Below are positions 33,010 through 42,172 of a DNA stretch of 64,000 nucleotides, one piece after another; the first letter of the stretch is position 1, and the number at the start of each line of letters is the position of its first letter. The stretch is taken from NCBI GenBank assembly GCA_045804965.1, contig JBJMMD010000033.1:65514-129513 (forward strand), read 5' to 3'. The position numbers and the translations under genes were made by a program. This stretch comes from CAVTUU01 sp045804965. Lineage in GTDB: Bacteria; Chloroflexota; Chloroflexia; Thermomicrobiales; UBA6265. The notes beneath the pieces are model-generated. The model was not told where the DNA came from. It worked only from the letters and a program-made list of their open reading frames with translations, and ran no database searches.

Positions 33010-34617
33010 ATGGCACAATCCATAGTTACGACGAAAATTCAGACGCGCCGTAAAGGCGAACTCACTCCATCGCTAGACGACTTGCGAGGATGGCTCGCGG
33101 GCGCTGGACCTGACATCCGGACCGCACCGATTTATCGCGAGGTTATGGCGGATACGGATACACCGGTTTCCGCCTATCTTAAGATCAAGGGTCGCGGGCC
33201 TGGTTTTGTCCTCGAAAGCATCGAAGGCGGGGAAAGGCTGGCGCGCTATTCGTTTATCGGCGCCGAACCGCTCATGGACATCACGCTTCATCGCGGCATG
33301 ATGACGTGCGTCGATGAGCAGCACGTACGCGAAGTGGCCTACGAAGATCCACTGACGGCGCTGGAAGAATTGCTTTCGGACTTCCGCAGCGAGGTCATTC
33401 CAGGTTTGCCGCTTCCTCGATTTTTAGGCGGCGCCGTCGGTTATCTCTCGTACGAGGCCGTCCGCCGTTTCGAACCCCGTGTTGGCGAGGCTCCAGGCAA
33501 GGGTCTCGACATGCCGGAAGCGCGTTTCATGCTGGTCGACTCCCTGCTCGTTTTCGACCATCTTGAACGAACGATCAAAGCGGTCAGCCACGTCCACTTA
33601 GACCGGGGACTCGCACTCGAACAGGAATACGCCGAGGCAGTCAATCGAGTCGATCGTCTCGTCGAGCAGCTCCGCGCGCCGATGCCGGCGCTGCCGAGAG
33701 GCGGTCCACCGAACGATATTCCAGCCACGGACCGCTGCCGCCCGAACACCACGCCTGAACGCTATCGTGAAATCGTGGAGCGGGCGAAGGAGTACATTGC
33801 CGCCGGCGACATTTTTCAGGTCGTGCTCGCCCAACGGGTTGATTTACCGACTCCTGTCCATCCCTTCACGATTTATCGCGCGGTGCGGCGGGTGAATCCA
33901 TCGCCGTACATGTTCTACCTCGATTTCGTCGATCATCAGATCGTCGGCGCTTCCCCCGAATTGCTGGCCCGACTCGAAAACGGCGTCGTCTCCAACCACC
34001 CGATAGCAGGAACCGCGCCGCGTGGCGAGACTCTGGAAGAAGACGTCCAGCTTGCTAATGACCTGCTCGCGAACGAAAAGGAGCGGGCGGAGCACGTCAT
34101 GCTTGTCGATCTCGGACGAAACGATGTCGGCCGGGTCTCGAAGGCGGGCTCCGTGCGGGTGCCGAGATTCATGGAAATCGAGCGCTATTCGCATGTGATG
34201 CACATCGTCACTAACGTTGACGGCGACATTACCGACGGGTTGAGCGGCACGGACGCGTTGCGCGCTTGCTTCCCCGCCGGGACCGTGTCCGGGGCACCGA
34301 AAATCCGGGCCATGGAGATCATCGCCGAGCTTGAAACGGACCGGCGCGGTCCGTATGCGGGCGCGGCGGGTTACTTCGATTTCGCCGGGGGAATGGATAC
34401 CGCGATTGCGTTGCGCACACTCGTAGTCAAGGATGGAGTTGCCTCGATGCAGGCGGGCGGCGGCATTGTCGCCGACAGCATGCCGGATAACGAGTACGCC
34501 GAGAGCTATCACAAGATGCGCGCCTTACTTCGCGCTATCGAATTGGCCGAGAGCTTGGAAGCGAGCGAATACAATCGCGACGCGGCTGCCTTTGTGATAG
34601 GAGATAAGTACTCATGA
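33010..34617 (+). CDS. trpE: Anthranilate synthase component I
   Basis: This subunit converts chorismate and ammonia to anthranilate, using ammonia from TrpG. It has the N-terminal Trp-feedback region, FLGGAVGYLSYE, GDIFQVVLAQR, ASPELLARLENG, the HPIAGTAPRG loop, and GRNDVGRVSKAG with PAGTVSGAPKIRAMEII, the chorismate-enzyme signature. Length is 535 residues. The ATG at 33010 has GAAGGTGA before it; the frame also opens with GTG 33001. First gene of trpEGDCF under the Trp T-box. Confidence 0.96.
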   Translation: MAQSIVTTKIQTRRKGELTPSLDDLRGWLAGAGPDIRTAPIYREVMADTDTPVSAYLKIKGRGPGFVLESIEGGERLARYSFIGAEPLMDITLHRGMMTCVDEQHVREVAYEDPLTALEELLSDFRSEVIPGLPLPRFLGGAVGYLSYEAVRRFEPRVGEAPGKGLDMPEARFMLVDSLLVFDHLERTIKAVSHVHLDRGLALEQEYAEAVNRVDRLVEQLRAPMPALPRGGPPNDIPATDRCRPNTTPERYREIVERAKEYIAAGDIFQVVLAQRVDLPTPVHPFTIYRAVRRVNPSPYMFYLDFVDHQIVGASPELLARLENGVVSNHPIAGTAPRGETLEEDVQLANDLLANEKERAEHVMLVDLGRNDVGRVSKAGSVRVPRFMEIERYSHVMHIVTNVDGDITDGLSGTDALRACFPAGTVSGAPKIRAMEIIAELETDRRGPYAGAAGYFDFAGGMDTAIALRTLVVKDGVASMQAGGGIVADSMPDNEYAESYHKMRALLRAIELAESLEASEYNRDAAAFVIGDKYS

Positions 34618-35231
34618 TGCTCCTCATCGACAATTACGACTCGTTCACCTTCAACCTTTACCAGCACTTGAGCGAGCTCGGCGCCGACGTTCAGGTCGTC
34701 CGCAACGATCAGATTTCCCTCGACGAAATCGAGGCGATGTTGCCTGACGTCGAACAGATAGTGCTGTCGCCTGGACCATGTACTCCGGCGGAGGCAGGTA
34801 TCTGCGTGCCCCTGATTCAGCGATTCGCGGGCAGGCGGCCGATTCTAGGTGTTTGCCTCGGGCATCAGGCGATCGGTGCGGCCTTTGGCGGAAATGTTGT
34901 GCGAGCGCCGTACATTATGCATGGCAAGACATCGCAGATCTTTCACCGAGGCGGTGGCATCTTTGCCGGTTTGCCGAACCCGTTCATCGCCACACGATAT
35001 CACTCGCTGATCGTGGACCGCGCGACCTTGCCGCCGGTATTTGAGATCACCGCCGAGAGCGAGGACGGCACGATTATGGGCTTTCGCCATCGCGAGCTCG
35101 ACGTCGATGGCGTGCAATTCCATCCCGAGTCGATTCTGACCACGGAAGGCAAACGCCTCCTTCTCAATTTTCTGCAATCAAGCGATGCAATCCGACTTGA
35201 AGCCGAGCCGGCATTAGCGATCGGCTATTAG
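34614..35231 (+). CDS. trpG: Anthranilate synthase component II (glutamine amidotransferase)
   Basis: This class I glutamine amidotransferase feeds ammonia to TrpE (or PabB). It shows DNYDSFTFNLYQHL, LSPGPCTPAEAGI, the nucleophile GVCLGHQAIG, and the final triad pair in FHPESILT. Its 205 residues fit. It starts inside the trpE stop (overlap of four), so coupling is expected. Confidence 0.95.
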   Translation: MMLLIDNYDSFTFNLYQHLSELGADVQVVRNDQISLDEIEAMLPDVEQIVLSPGPCTPAEAGICVPLIQRFAGRRPILGVCLGHQAIGAAFGGNVVRAPYIMHGKTSQIFHRGGGIFAGLPNPFIATRYHSLIVDRATLPPVFEITAESEDGTIMGFRHRELDVDGVQFHPESILTTEGKRLLLNFLQSSDAIRLEAEPALAIGY

Positions 35232-35248
35232 GCCGGATGGAGGGCACC

Positions 35249-36316
35249 ATGGCGGAATCGTCGGACTTCAACATCAAGCAAACCATCCAAGCGCTTGTTG
35301 ATGGGCGTCAGCTAACGACTGACGAAGCGATCGCGACAATGGACGCAATCATGACGGGTCGGACCACCGGAGCCCAAATTGGCGCCTTGGTCACCGCGCT
35401 GCGGATGCGGGGAGAATCGGTCGAGGAAATCGCGGGCTTCGCCCGGGCGATGCGCCAGCATGCGCTCAAGGTCGACATTGCAGAGAATGGCCGGCCGTTG
35501 GTCGATACCTGCGGCACCGGTGGCGACGCCTCCGGCACCTTCAATATTTCGACGACGGCGGCGTTCGCCATCGCCGGCGCCGGCATTCGCGTTGCCAAAC
35601 ATGGCAATCGCGCGATGACGAGCAAGTGTGGTTCTGCGGACCTACTAGAAGGGCTCGGCGTCAAGATCGAATTGACGCCCGAACAAGTTGCGGACTGCGT
35701 TGAGCGCGTCGGCATCGGCTTTATGTTTGCGCCGGCCTTTCACCCCGCCATGCGATTTGTAGGTCCGGCCCGGAAGGAGATAGGAATCCGCACGATCTTC
35801 AACGTATTAGGCCCACTCACGAATCCCGCCGGCGCCCGCCATCAACTTGTTGGTGTTGGCCATCCCGACATCGCCGGCAAGCTCGCTTCGGTGTTGGGAT
35901 TGCTCGGCAGCGAACACGCCGTGTTGGTCCATGCTGAAGAAGGCTTGGATGAACTTGGGATTTCTGGTCCCTCTGCCGTCACCGAGTTTGACGCCCGAAC
36001 CGGCACGACGACGACCTACACGATAGACCCACGCGAATTTGGCTTGACCATGGCGAACGTCGAGGAGCTTCGGGGCGGCGAAGTCGAAGAAAACATGCGG
36101 ATTACTCATGGCGTCCTCTCTGGCGAAGACGGTGCTCGGCGCTCGGTGACGCTGCTCAACGCAGGCGCCGGGATCTACGCGGCGAACGCAGCGGATTCGA
36201 TCGGCGAAGGGATCGAGATCGCCAAGGAAGCGATCGACTCTGGAAAGGCGCTGGCAGCGCTCAAGGCTCTTGTCGAGCTATCGCAGCAGTTCGCGGCGGA
36301 ACCGGCGCTGGCATGA
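35249..36316 (+). CDS. trpD: Anthranilate phosphoribosyltransferase
   Basis: This enzyme transfers the phosphoribosyl group of PRPP to anthranilate. Motifs are DTCGTGGDASGTFNIST (PRPP-binding glycine loop), KHGNRAMTSKCGSADLLEGLG, and FNVLGPLTNPAGARHQLVGV. An earlier ATG (35237) is in frame. The ATG at 35249 has GGAGGG five bases upstream and is preferred, giving 355 residues. Third gene of the trp operon. Confidence 0.96.
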   Translation: MAESSDFNIKQTIQALVDGRQLTTDEAIATMDAIMTGRTTGAQIGALVTALRMRGESVEEIAGFARAMRQHALKVDIAENGRPLVDTCGTGGDASGTFNISTTAAFAIAGAGIRVAKHGNRAMTSKCGSADLLEGLGVKIELTPEQVADCVERVGIGFMFAPAFHPAMRFVGPARKEIGIRTIFNVLGPLTNPAGARHQLVGVGHPDIAGKLASVLGLLGSEHAVLVHAEEGLDELGISGPSAVTEFDARTGTTTTYTIDPREFGLTMANVEELRGGEVEENMRITHGVLSGEDGARRSVTLLNAGAGIYAANAADSIGEGIEIAKEAIDSGKALAALKALVELSQQFAAEPALA

Positions 36317-37134
36317 CCGGCACGGTGATCGAAACAGGCACGATTCTCGACCGCATTCTGGCCCGGACTGCCGCCGATGTCGCTCTGCGGAAGCAGGCGA
36401 TTCCCTTTGCGATCCTGGAACGGCAGGCGGCGAATCGGAACAGGCCGCTGAGCTTGAAGCACGCGCTGAGCGTACCGGGAATCGGCATCATCGCAGAGAT
36501 CAAACGCGCGTCACCCTCTCGGGGGGTTTTTCCAGTCGCGATCGATCCAGTTCAAGTAGCTGAGCAGTATGTCGAAGGCGGTGCCGCGGCGATTTCCGTG
36601 CTAACTGACGAGCCGTTTTTTCAAGGCTCGATGGCCGATCTCAGCGCGGCTGCAACTGTTGCGCACATAGGATCAACGCCTGTTCTGAGAAAGGACTTCA
36701 TTCTCGACGAGTATCAGGTGCTCGAAGCGCTGGCGATCGGCGCCGACGCGATCTTGCTGATCGTGGCGGCACTTGACCAGGCGCTGCTCGTCGATTTGCT
36801 GGCCAAGGCATCGGCAGCCGGACTAAGCGCGGTGGTCGAAGTCCACGACGGCGAAGAGATGCGGCGGGCAAAGGACGCGGGCGCGGAAATTATCGGCATC
36901 AACAATCGCGATCTGAGAACCTTCGCCGTGGACCTTTCCACGACCGAAAACCTCATTCCACTCGTGCCTGAGGCTGCAGTCCTTGTCGCCGAGAGCGGCA
37001 TTTACACTCGCGAAGATGTCGAACGGCTTGAACATGTCGGCGTGGATGCGGTCCTAGTCGGTGAATCGCTTATTTTGGCGGAGAATCGGATCGAAGCGAT
37101 TCAGCGGCTGCGAAGCCAGGTAAGACCGTCGTGA
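36313..37134 (+). CDS. trpC: Indole-3-glycerol phosphate synthase
   Basis: This TIM-barrel enzyme closes the indole ring by decarboxylative cyclisation. Conserved pieces are AEIKRASPSRG, ISVLTDEPFFQGS, LRKDFILDEYQV, GINNRDLRTFAVD and VAESGIYTREDV, with GESLI near the end. It has 273 residues. ATGA overlap with trpD. It is a separate enzyme here, not a trpCF fusion. Confidence 0.96.
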   Translation: MTGTVIETGTILDRILARTAADVALRKQAIPFAILERQAANRNRPLSLKHALSVPGIGIIAEIKRASPSRGVFPVAIDPVQVAEQYVEGGAAAISVLTDEPFFQGSMADLSAAATVAHIGSTPVLRKDFILDEYQVLEALAIGADAILLIVAALDQALLVDLLAKASAAGLSAVVEVHDGEEMRRAKDAGAEIIGINNRDLRTFAVDLSTTENLIPLVPEAAVLVAESGIYTREDVERLEHVGVDAVLVGESLILAENRIEAIQRLRSQVRPS

Positions 37135-37838
37135 TCAATCATCGAGTCAAGATCGCCGCCGGTTCAGTCAAGATCTGCGGGAACCGCAATCCAGAGCTTT
37201 GTCGAGTCGCCGTCGAGAGTGGCGCCAACTTGCTGGGCTTCATCTTCGTCCCCGGCGTGAAAAGGCTAATCACGCCGGAAGCGGCTGCCGAATGCGTCGC
37301 GGAAGTGAGCCGCGCTGCAGATCGACGCGTGCTCACGGTCGGTGTCTTTGTGGACGAAAAGCCGGCTGTGATGAATCGTCATGCCCGAATCGCTGGGCTA
37401 GATCTCGTCCAGCTCCATGGCGACGAGCCGGCAGAGACACTGAGCGAGATTGATGTTCCTGTCGTCAAGGTGTTTCGGCCGAAGCCCGCTGACGCGCTCG
37501 ATGGCGTTAGGCGGCGCTTGGAGTCGTACCTGAGAGTGCCGAACGCGCCGATCGCCTTTTTGATCGATGGCTACGACCCGAGACAGCATGGCGGGATAGG
37601 CGTTCGCGCGGACTGGGGATTAACAGCGGCGCTTTCCAAGGTGTATCCAGTCATGCTCGCTGGGGGACTGACGCCGGAAAATGTTGGTTCGGCAATTGAA
37701 GCCGTGCGGCCGTTGGGGGTCGATGTGAGCTCCGGCGTGGAAATGGACGGTGTGCCCGATGCAGATAGGATCAAGCAATTTATCGCTGAGGCTAAGGCGA
37801 AGTTTGCCACTAGGCTCGTGAACCAGTCTGCTTTTTAG
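37131..37838 (+). CDS. trpF: Phosphoribosylanthranilate isomerase
   Basis: This is the TrpF TIM barrel performing the Amadori rearrangement. Features are KICGNRNPE, LGFIFVPGVKRLITPE, GVFVDE, LDLVQLHGDEPAE, and AGGLTPENVGSAIEAVRPLGVDVSSGVE. The start is GTG 37131, overlapping the trpC stop. It ends the operon, and its stop overlaps the convergent regulator gene by four bases. trpB and trpA do not follow and must be encoded elsewhere. Confidence 0.95.
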   Translation: MINHRVKIAAGSVKICGNRNPELCRVAVESGANLLGFIFVPGVKRLITPEAAAECVAEVSRAADRRVLTVGVFVDEKPAVMNRHARIAGLDLVQLHGDEPAETLSEIDVPVVKVFRPKPADALDGVRRRLESYLRVPNAPIAFLIDGYDPRQHGGIGVRADWGLTAALSKVYPVMLAGGLTPENVGSAIEAVRPLGVDVSSGVEMDGVPDADRIKQFIAEAKAKFATRLVNQSAF

Positions 37839-38500
37839 GGCCTCGCTGGGACGCTCGACAAGAGTGTTCGGAGCCAGGCATCTTCGTCGCCGGTGATCTC
37901 TTGTCGCACCTGATTGCTGTGCAAGGGGAGATCGCGGGCGACGCGATAGACGCCGCCCGCGCGAGTCATGAAGCCGTAGTCGACTAATTCCCGGCGCAAG
38001 GTCGCGAAATCCTCGTGGGCGGCCCGGAGAAGATCGTTCACCTCACGCTCTGGATAGTCTCGCTCCGGTTCGAATCTCGAAAGTAAGTGCTGCAGAACGA
38101 TGACTCGCTTCTTCCGCTGCGCCGGAATCTGCTTGAGGCGGTCACCATCAAAGAAATCGCGAATCACTTTCCGGTGCTCGGCCTCTCCGGCTTCGTCTTC
38201 CTTTTGCGCTTCGACTGATGCGTTCGTCGAGACGTTCGGACCGGCAGCGAGTCGGCGCATGGCCGTCGGATCGAAAGTGTAGATGCGGCTCTGGCCATCG
38301 CGTGTCGCTTTCAACAACTTCGCTTGCTGTAACTTCGCAACATGGTGACTCACCGTTGGAGCACCGACACCAAGCAATTCGGCAAGTTCCTTTCCGGTTC
38401 GCGGACGCTCGGCGACGAGGCCAAGCAACCGCAGCCGCGTTGCATCCGCTAGCGCCTTGAACACTTCGACCAGTTCTTCGTAGTGCTCTTCGTCTACCAA
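37835..38500 (-). CDS. ArsR-type HTH regulator fused to DUF2087
   Basis: The N-terminal 75 residues are an ArsR winged helix (EVFKALADATRLRLLGLV, LAELLGVGAPTVSHHVAKL). A linker of charged residues follows. The C-terminal part (about 130-205) is DUF2087: YPEREVNDLLRAAHEDFATLRRELVDYG and GGVYRV. DUF2087 fused to HTH domains is usual. No metal-binding Cys motif is visible, so a metalloregulator role is not supported. A 34-bp palindrome 12 bases upstream of the ATG is the likely autoregulatory site. No co-transcribed target is evident. Confidence 0.85.
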   Translation of the reverse strand: MVDEEHYEELVEVFKALADATRLRLLGLVAERPRTGKELAELLGVGAPTVSHHVAKLQQAKLLKATRDGQSRIYTFDPTAMRRLAAGPNVSTNASVEAQKEDEAGEAEHRKVIRDFFDGDRLKQIPAQRKKRVIVLQHLLSRFEPERDYPEREVNDLLRAAHEDFATLRRELVDYGFMTRAGGVYRVARDLPLHSNQVRQEITGDEDAWLRTLLSSVPARP

Positions 38501-38512
38501 AGTCTCTCCCCC

Positions 38513-38546
38513 ATTCTATATTTCGATATATATCGAAATATAGAAT
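38513..38546. promoter_or_regulatory. Perfect 34-bp AT-rich palindrome, predicted operator
   Basis: Each 17-base half (ATTCTATATTTCGATAT) is exactly repeated in reverse complement, with no spacer. It lies directly upstream of the ArsR/DUF2087 start codon. Its AT-richness contrasts with the region. ArsR dimers bind such dyads near promoters, so autoregulation is inferred. Confidence 0.8.
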
Positions 38547-38685
38547 AAACCTTGGTCTCCGTCAAGCGATCAGCATCAAGAGGGAACGCAGTCATCGATC
38601 AGCCAAATACTTGGGGAATAAACTGAGGAACAGGGAGCGGTTTCTGTCTAGCTAGAGCGCAACTGTTCACCGAAGCTGTGTAGTG

Positions 38686-39429
38686 TCATACCTCGAGCGG
38701 AACGTCTGACCAGTTTTCACCATACCCGCATAACCAGTTCAACGCGTGAAGACGGTCGAAAGCGGCGACCCAGACGGAGTCTTGCTCGTCCGGCGTTAAG
38801 TGGCCAAACGCGTTGTCTCCGATGGGGAGATCGCCATGAATTTGGCGCGGAACTAGCCCCGCGTTGACAGATTCAGTCGCGGTTTCGCGAATAGCGATAT
38901 CGATTTCTTGCAATTGCCTGTCGGTGCTCGTACGCCGTCGTTCTGCAACGTCCGCGCGCCAACTCCATATTTCGGCCAGCTCTCGTTGGATCGCCAATTC
39001 TTCGAGCGGCCGCGTTTCTAGTTGTTGCAGCCAAGGTCCGACCGGATCCCAAGGAGCGGGGACGAGCTCGAAAAGGTTGCCTTCGGATTCCGGAGCAAGA
39101 AACTCGGGCATGTCGTCGATGAGCCCGAGATACCAGGCAAGGGTGATCGCGGCGTCAATCTGTGACAACTGATCGTAGAGGTCCAGCTCAGCGATTTGTC
39201 CGATCGGCGTGTTAAGGAGTTCTCGTTCACCGGGCGTTAGTTCTTTGTCGAGGTCGTGGTCGCCGAGCCAGGCAAGGAGATCGAACTGCTCATCGGCAAC
39301 TTCTTCGTGAAGCGTTTCGAGCGCGAGCTCTTCTTCCAAGAAGCCCCGGCGAATGAGTGATGCCAGCACGATCAGGCGGCGGCCGGCTTCGGCGGGAGAC
39401 CGCGGATTGATGTCAATCTCATCCGACAC
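38686..39429 (-). CDS. DUF4272-family protein
   Basis: This 247-residue protein matches DUF4272 in its C-terminal pattern. LEELAIQRELAEIWSWRADVAE, GDLPIGDNAFGHLTPDEQ and the terminal AAFDRLHALNWLCGYG are characteristic. The N-terminal half includes SPAEAGRRLIVLASLIRRGFLEE and is acidic overall. No catalytic motif and no membrane segment are seen. Function is unknown. It is 15 bases downstream of ychF on the same strand. Confidence 0.8.
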   Translation of the reverse strand: MSDEIDINPRSPAEAGRRLIVLASLIRRGFLEEELALETLHEEVADEQFDLLAWLGDHDLDKELTPGERELLNTPIGQIAELDLYDQLSQIDAAITLAWYLGLIDDMPEFLAPESEGNLFELVPAPWDPVGPWLQQLETRPLEELAIQRELAEIWSWRADVAERRRTSTDRQLQEIDIAIRETATESVNAGLVPRQIHGDLPIGDNAFGHLTPDEQDSVWVAAFDRLHALNWLCGYGENWSDVPLEV

Positions 39430-39444
39430 GTTGGTCGTTCCGAT

Positions 39445-40557
39445 CTAGACATTGAAGAGAAAGTTGATGATGTCGCCGTCGTGCACGATGTAGGTCTTGC
39501 CTTCGCGCCGGAAGGTACCGAGCTTCTTGGTCTCGGCCATCGAGCCGGCCGCGATCATATCGTCGTACGATACGACCTCTGCCCGGATAAAGCCTCGCTG
39601 GATATCGCTGTGAATCTCGCCGGCCGCTTCGACCGCGGTTGCGCCCCGGCGAATCGTCCAAGCACGGCATTCGTCTGGCCCAACCGTGAAGAACGGAATC
39701 AAGCCGAGGAGCTCGAAGGACAGGCGAATAACGCGATTGAGGCCCGATTCTTCGATGCCGAGATCAGCCATGAACGCGGACGCGTCCGCTTCGTCAAGTT
39801 GGCCGATTTCCATTTCTATTTTGCCGGCGAGAGCGTCGATCACCACGCCTGGTCGGGTAAAGCGCGTCGACGCTTCGGTGACGAGTTCTTCACCGGCAGC
39901 GCCAAGTTGCGCCTCGCCAAGGTTCAGAAGAATCAGCAGCGGTTTGGCGGTGAGCAACCCGAAACCACGAAGGTTCTTGATATCGTCAGGATCGAGCTCT
40001 TCGATGACTTCGCGGAGAGGCGTGTCGGTTTCGAGCGTCTCCCTCAGCCGCTGCATGACGACCTGTTCGCGCTCGTAGCTTTCCCGCTCGACTCCCTTGA
40101 GCTTCGGAATTTGCGCGACGAGGCGCTGAAGCCGTTTCTCTATAATCGAAAGATCGCTGAATGCAAGCTCGAGATTGAGCGTCTCGATGTCGCGCAGCGG
40201 ATTGACGTTGCCCTCGGTGTGGGGAAGGTTAGAATCCTCGAAGGCACGAACGACGTGGACCAACGCGTCGCCCTGGCTGAGATGGCCGAGCAGTTGACCG
40301 CTCATTCCTTTTTCGGCGATGCCCGCAGATAGACCGGCGACATCGAAATACTGCACGTCGGCGGGAACTTTGCGCTCAGGCTTGAACATCTCGGTCAGCA
40401 CATCGAGGCGTGGGTCCGGCACTTTCACCGTTGCTAGATTAGGCTCGTCGCCGCCGCCACCGAAGCCGCCGGTCTTCGCTTCCGCGCGAGTGAGCGCGTT
40501 GAAGACGGTAGTTTTGCCCGCTGCGGGCAAACCGATAATTACGAGCCGAGTTGCCAC
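39445..40557 (-). CDS. ychF: Obg-family GTPase/ATPase YchF
   Basis: This universally conserved P-loop nucleotidase (OLA1/YchF) binds ribosomes and prefers ATP. Motifs are the G1 loop IGLPAAGKTTVFNALT, the G3-region YFDVAGLSAG with GLGGxF-like GGFGGGG, and a C-terminal TGS domain (RREGKTYIVHDGDIINFLF). The frame begins at 40596, but GTG 40557 (ATRLVIIGLP) has GAGG upstream and matches family starts, giving 370 residues. Confidence 0.93.
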   Translation of the reverse strand: MATRLVIIGLPAAGKTTVFNALTRAEAKTGGFGGGGDEPNLATVKVPDPRLDVLTEMFKPERKVPADVQYFDVAGLSAGIAEKGMSGQLLGHLSQGDALVHVVRAFEDSNLPHTEGNVNPLRDIETLNLELAFSDLSIIEKRLQRLVAQIPKLKGVERESYEREQVVMQRLRETLETDTPLREVIEELDPDDIKNLRGFGLLTAKPLLILLNLGEAQLGAAGEELVTEASTRFTRPGVVIDALAGKIEMEIGQLDEADASAFMADLGIEESGLNRVIRLSFELLGLIPFFTVGPDECRAWTIRRGATAVEAAGEIHSDIQRGFIRAEVVSYDDMIAAGSMAETKKLGTFRREGKTYIVHDGDIINFLFNV

Positions 40558-40658
40558 ACAATCCTCATCTACTTGCTTGGATTGCCGATCGCACACGCCG
40601 AAAGCGCCGCCGCATTATGAACCAGTCAACGCGCGGAGCGCCAAGCGATTCGTTGGAC

Positions 40659-41192
40659 CTAACGACTTGATCCGCCTAGAAGGCTAGAAGGGGTCAGGGC
40701 GACCACGGTACCGTGCGTGAGCTGAACGATGTCCTCCGGCCGCAATCGGAGTAGGACGTCCTCGCTGCCCCCTCCACCGAACGCCTCGTCCAATTGCATC
40801 AGCGCTTCGTCGATATAGACAGGGAATCTGGTCGTGTGACCGACCGGCGCCACGCCACCCGCCGGGAAACCTGTCAACGCGAGGACGGTCTCCGGCGTCG
40901 CCAGCCGCGGAGTGCAGAGTCCCGTCACCTCCGCGAGCACTGTCTTGTCAACGCGCGAGGGGCCGCTCGCGATCACGAGGGCAACATCACCGTTTCGTCC
41001 CTCGAACAGGAGTGATTTGAGGATCTCGCGTTCGGCAATTCCGATCGCCGCCGCGGCAAGCGAGATGGTTGGCATCGGCGTTCCCGGCATGATGAACTCA
41101 AACGGAACCCCGGTCGAGCGGAGCCAACGATCGAGGCGGCGAACGTGTTCATCGAGGATTTGGGGACGAGACTCGCCCAAACGGTCCGACAT
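40659..41192 (-). CDS. YbaK/EbsC-type aminoacyl-tRNA deacylase
   Basis: This 177-residue YbaK-domain protein probably hydrolyses mischarged aminoacyl-tRNA in trans. Motifs are SLAAAAIGIAEREILKSLLFE, DVALVIASGPSRVDKTVLAEV, and the loop TGFPAGGVAPVGHTTRFPVYID. Its start shares one base with the permease gene (TAATG), so it is apparently translated as the last gene of the peptide-transport operon. Whether this coupling is functional is unknown. Confidence 0.87.
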   Translation of the reverse strand: MSDRLGESRPQILDEHVRRLDRWLRSTGVPFEFIMPGTPMPTISLAAAAIGIAEREILKSLLFEGRNGDVALVIASGPSRVDKTVLAEVTGLCTPRLATPETVLALTGFPAGGVAPVGHTTRFPVYIDEALMQLDEAFGGGGSEDVLLRLRPEDIVQLTHGTVVALTPSSLLGGSSR

Positions 41193-42172
41193 TAGCGCCC
41201 GCGCTGGCGTGGATCAAGCGCGTCGCGCAGACCGTCGCCGAAGAAGTTGAGCGCCATGACTACGCTCATGATCGCGAGGCCGGGAACGGCGGCGTACCAC
41301 CAATACTGGACACCCTTGTCGGCGCCGGCTTTGATCATCGCGCCCCATTCTGGATTCGGAGGTACAGCGCCGAGTCCGATAAAGCTCAATCCGGCCGTGA
41401 GCACAATCGCGCTCCCCACATCGAGCGTCGCTTTGACGATGATTGGTGCGTCGGTGCAAGGCAAGATATGACGCAAAAGGACACGAAATCGAGACGCCCC
41501 GATTGCTTCCGCCGCAGTGACGAACTCGTTTGTTGAGATGGCCAACACTTGACCGCGCATGACCCGGGCGTATTCTGGCCAGAGCACAAGCCCAACTGCG
41601 ATCAGTGCGTTGTATAGTCGCTTGTCGCTGAACGGCGACGCGGCAGTGATGGCCATCGCGAGAATGATCGATGGGAACGACAGTACAGCGTCCGCGAACC
41701 GCATGATGATCGTATCGAGCTTGCCGCGAAAATAGCCAGCAATCGCGCCCACGAGACAGCCAAATGACCCGGTACACAGAATCACGATGATGCCGGATGG
41801 CACTGATATTCGCGCGCCGTAAATCACGCGGCTGATCATGTCGCGTCCTAAGTCGTCCGTGCCGAAGGGATGGGTCGCGCTTGGAGGCTGCAGTTTCTGA
41901 CTCGTGTCGATGAAGTTGGGGTCGTCAATGGGCAAGACCGGAGCAAGCAAACCAAGTAGAAGCCAAGTAAGGACGATAGCGAGCCCAGCTAGTGCGAGAG
42001 GTTGGCGCCGTAGCGAACGAACGGCGTCGCCCGCGGGCGACCGGCGACGGCGAAGCTCTCCGGCTAGCTCCGATTGAGAGCGCGCAGGACGGCCCGCCAG
42101 CGTTCCGCCTGTAGACACACCGGCGTTGGGCACCCCGAGCGTTGCGCTAGCGCTGTCGTCGACAGTTTGCAT
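41192..42172 (-). CDS. Peptide/nickel ABC transporter permease (DppC-like)
   Basis: This inner-membrane permease has about six helices. It includes RRQPLALAGLAIVLTWLLLGLL, HPFGTDDLGRDMISRVIYGARIS and the EAA loop EFVTAAEAIGASRFRVLLRHILP. The terminal DGLRDALDPR is typical of DppC/OppC. It has 326 residues. It overlaps DppB by one base. Together with the upstream binding protein it imports di- or oligopeptides; ATPase genes are not in the cluster. Confidence 0.93.
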   Translation of the reverse strand: MQTVDDSASATLGVPNAGVSTGGTLAGRPARSQSELAGELRRRRSPAGDAVRSLRRQPLALAGLAIVLTWLLLGLLAPVLPIDDPNFIDTSQKLQPPSATHPFGTDDLGRDMISRVIYGARISVPSGIIVILCTGSFGCLVGAIAGYFRGKLDTIIMRFADAVLSFPSIILAMAITAASPFSDKRLYNALIAVGLVLWPEYARVMRGQVLAISTNEFVTAAEAIGASRFRVLLRHILPCTDAPIIVKATLDVGSAIVLTAGLSFIGLGAVPPNPEWGAMIKAGADKGVQYWWYAAVPGLAIMSVVMALNFFGDGLRDALDPRQRGR

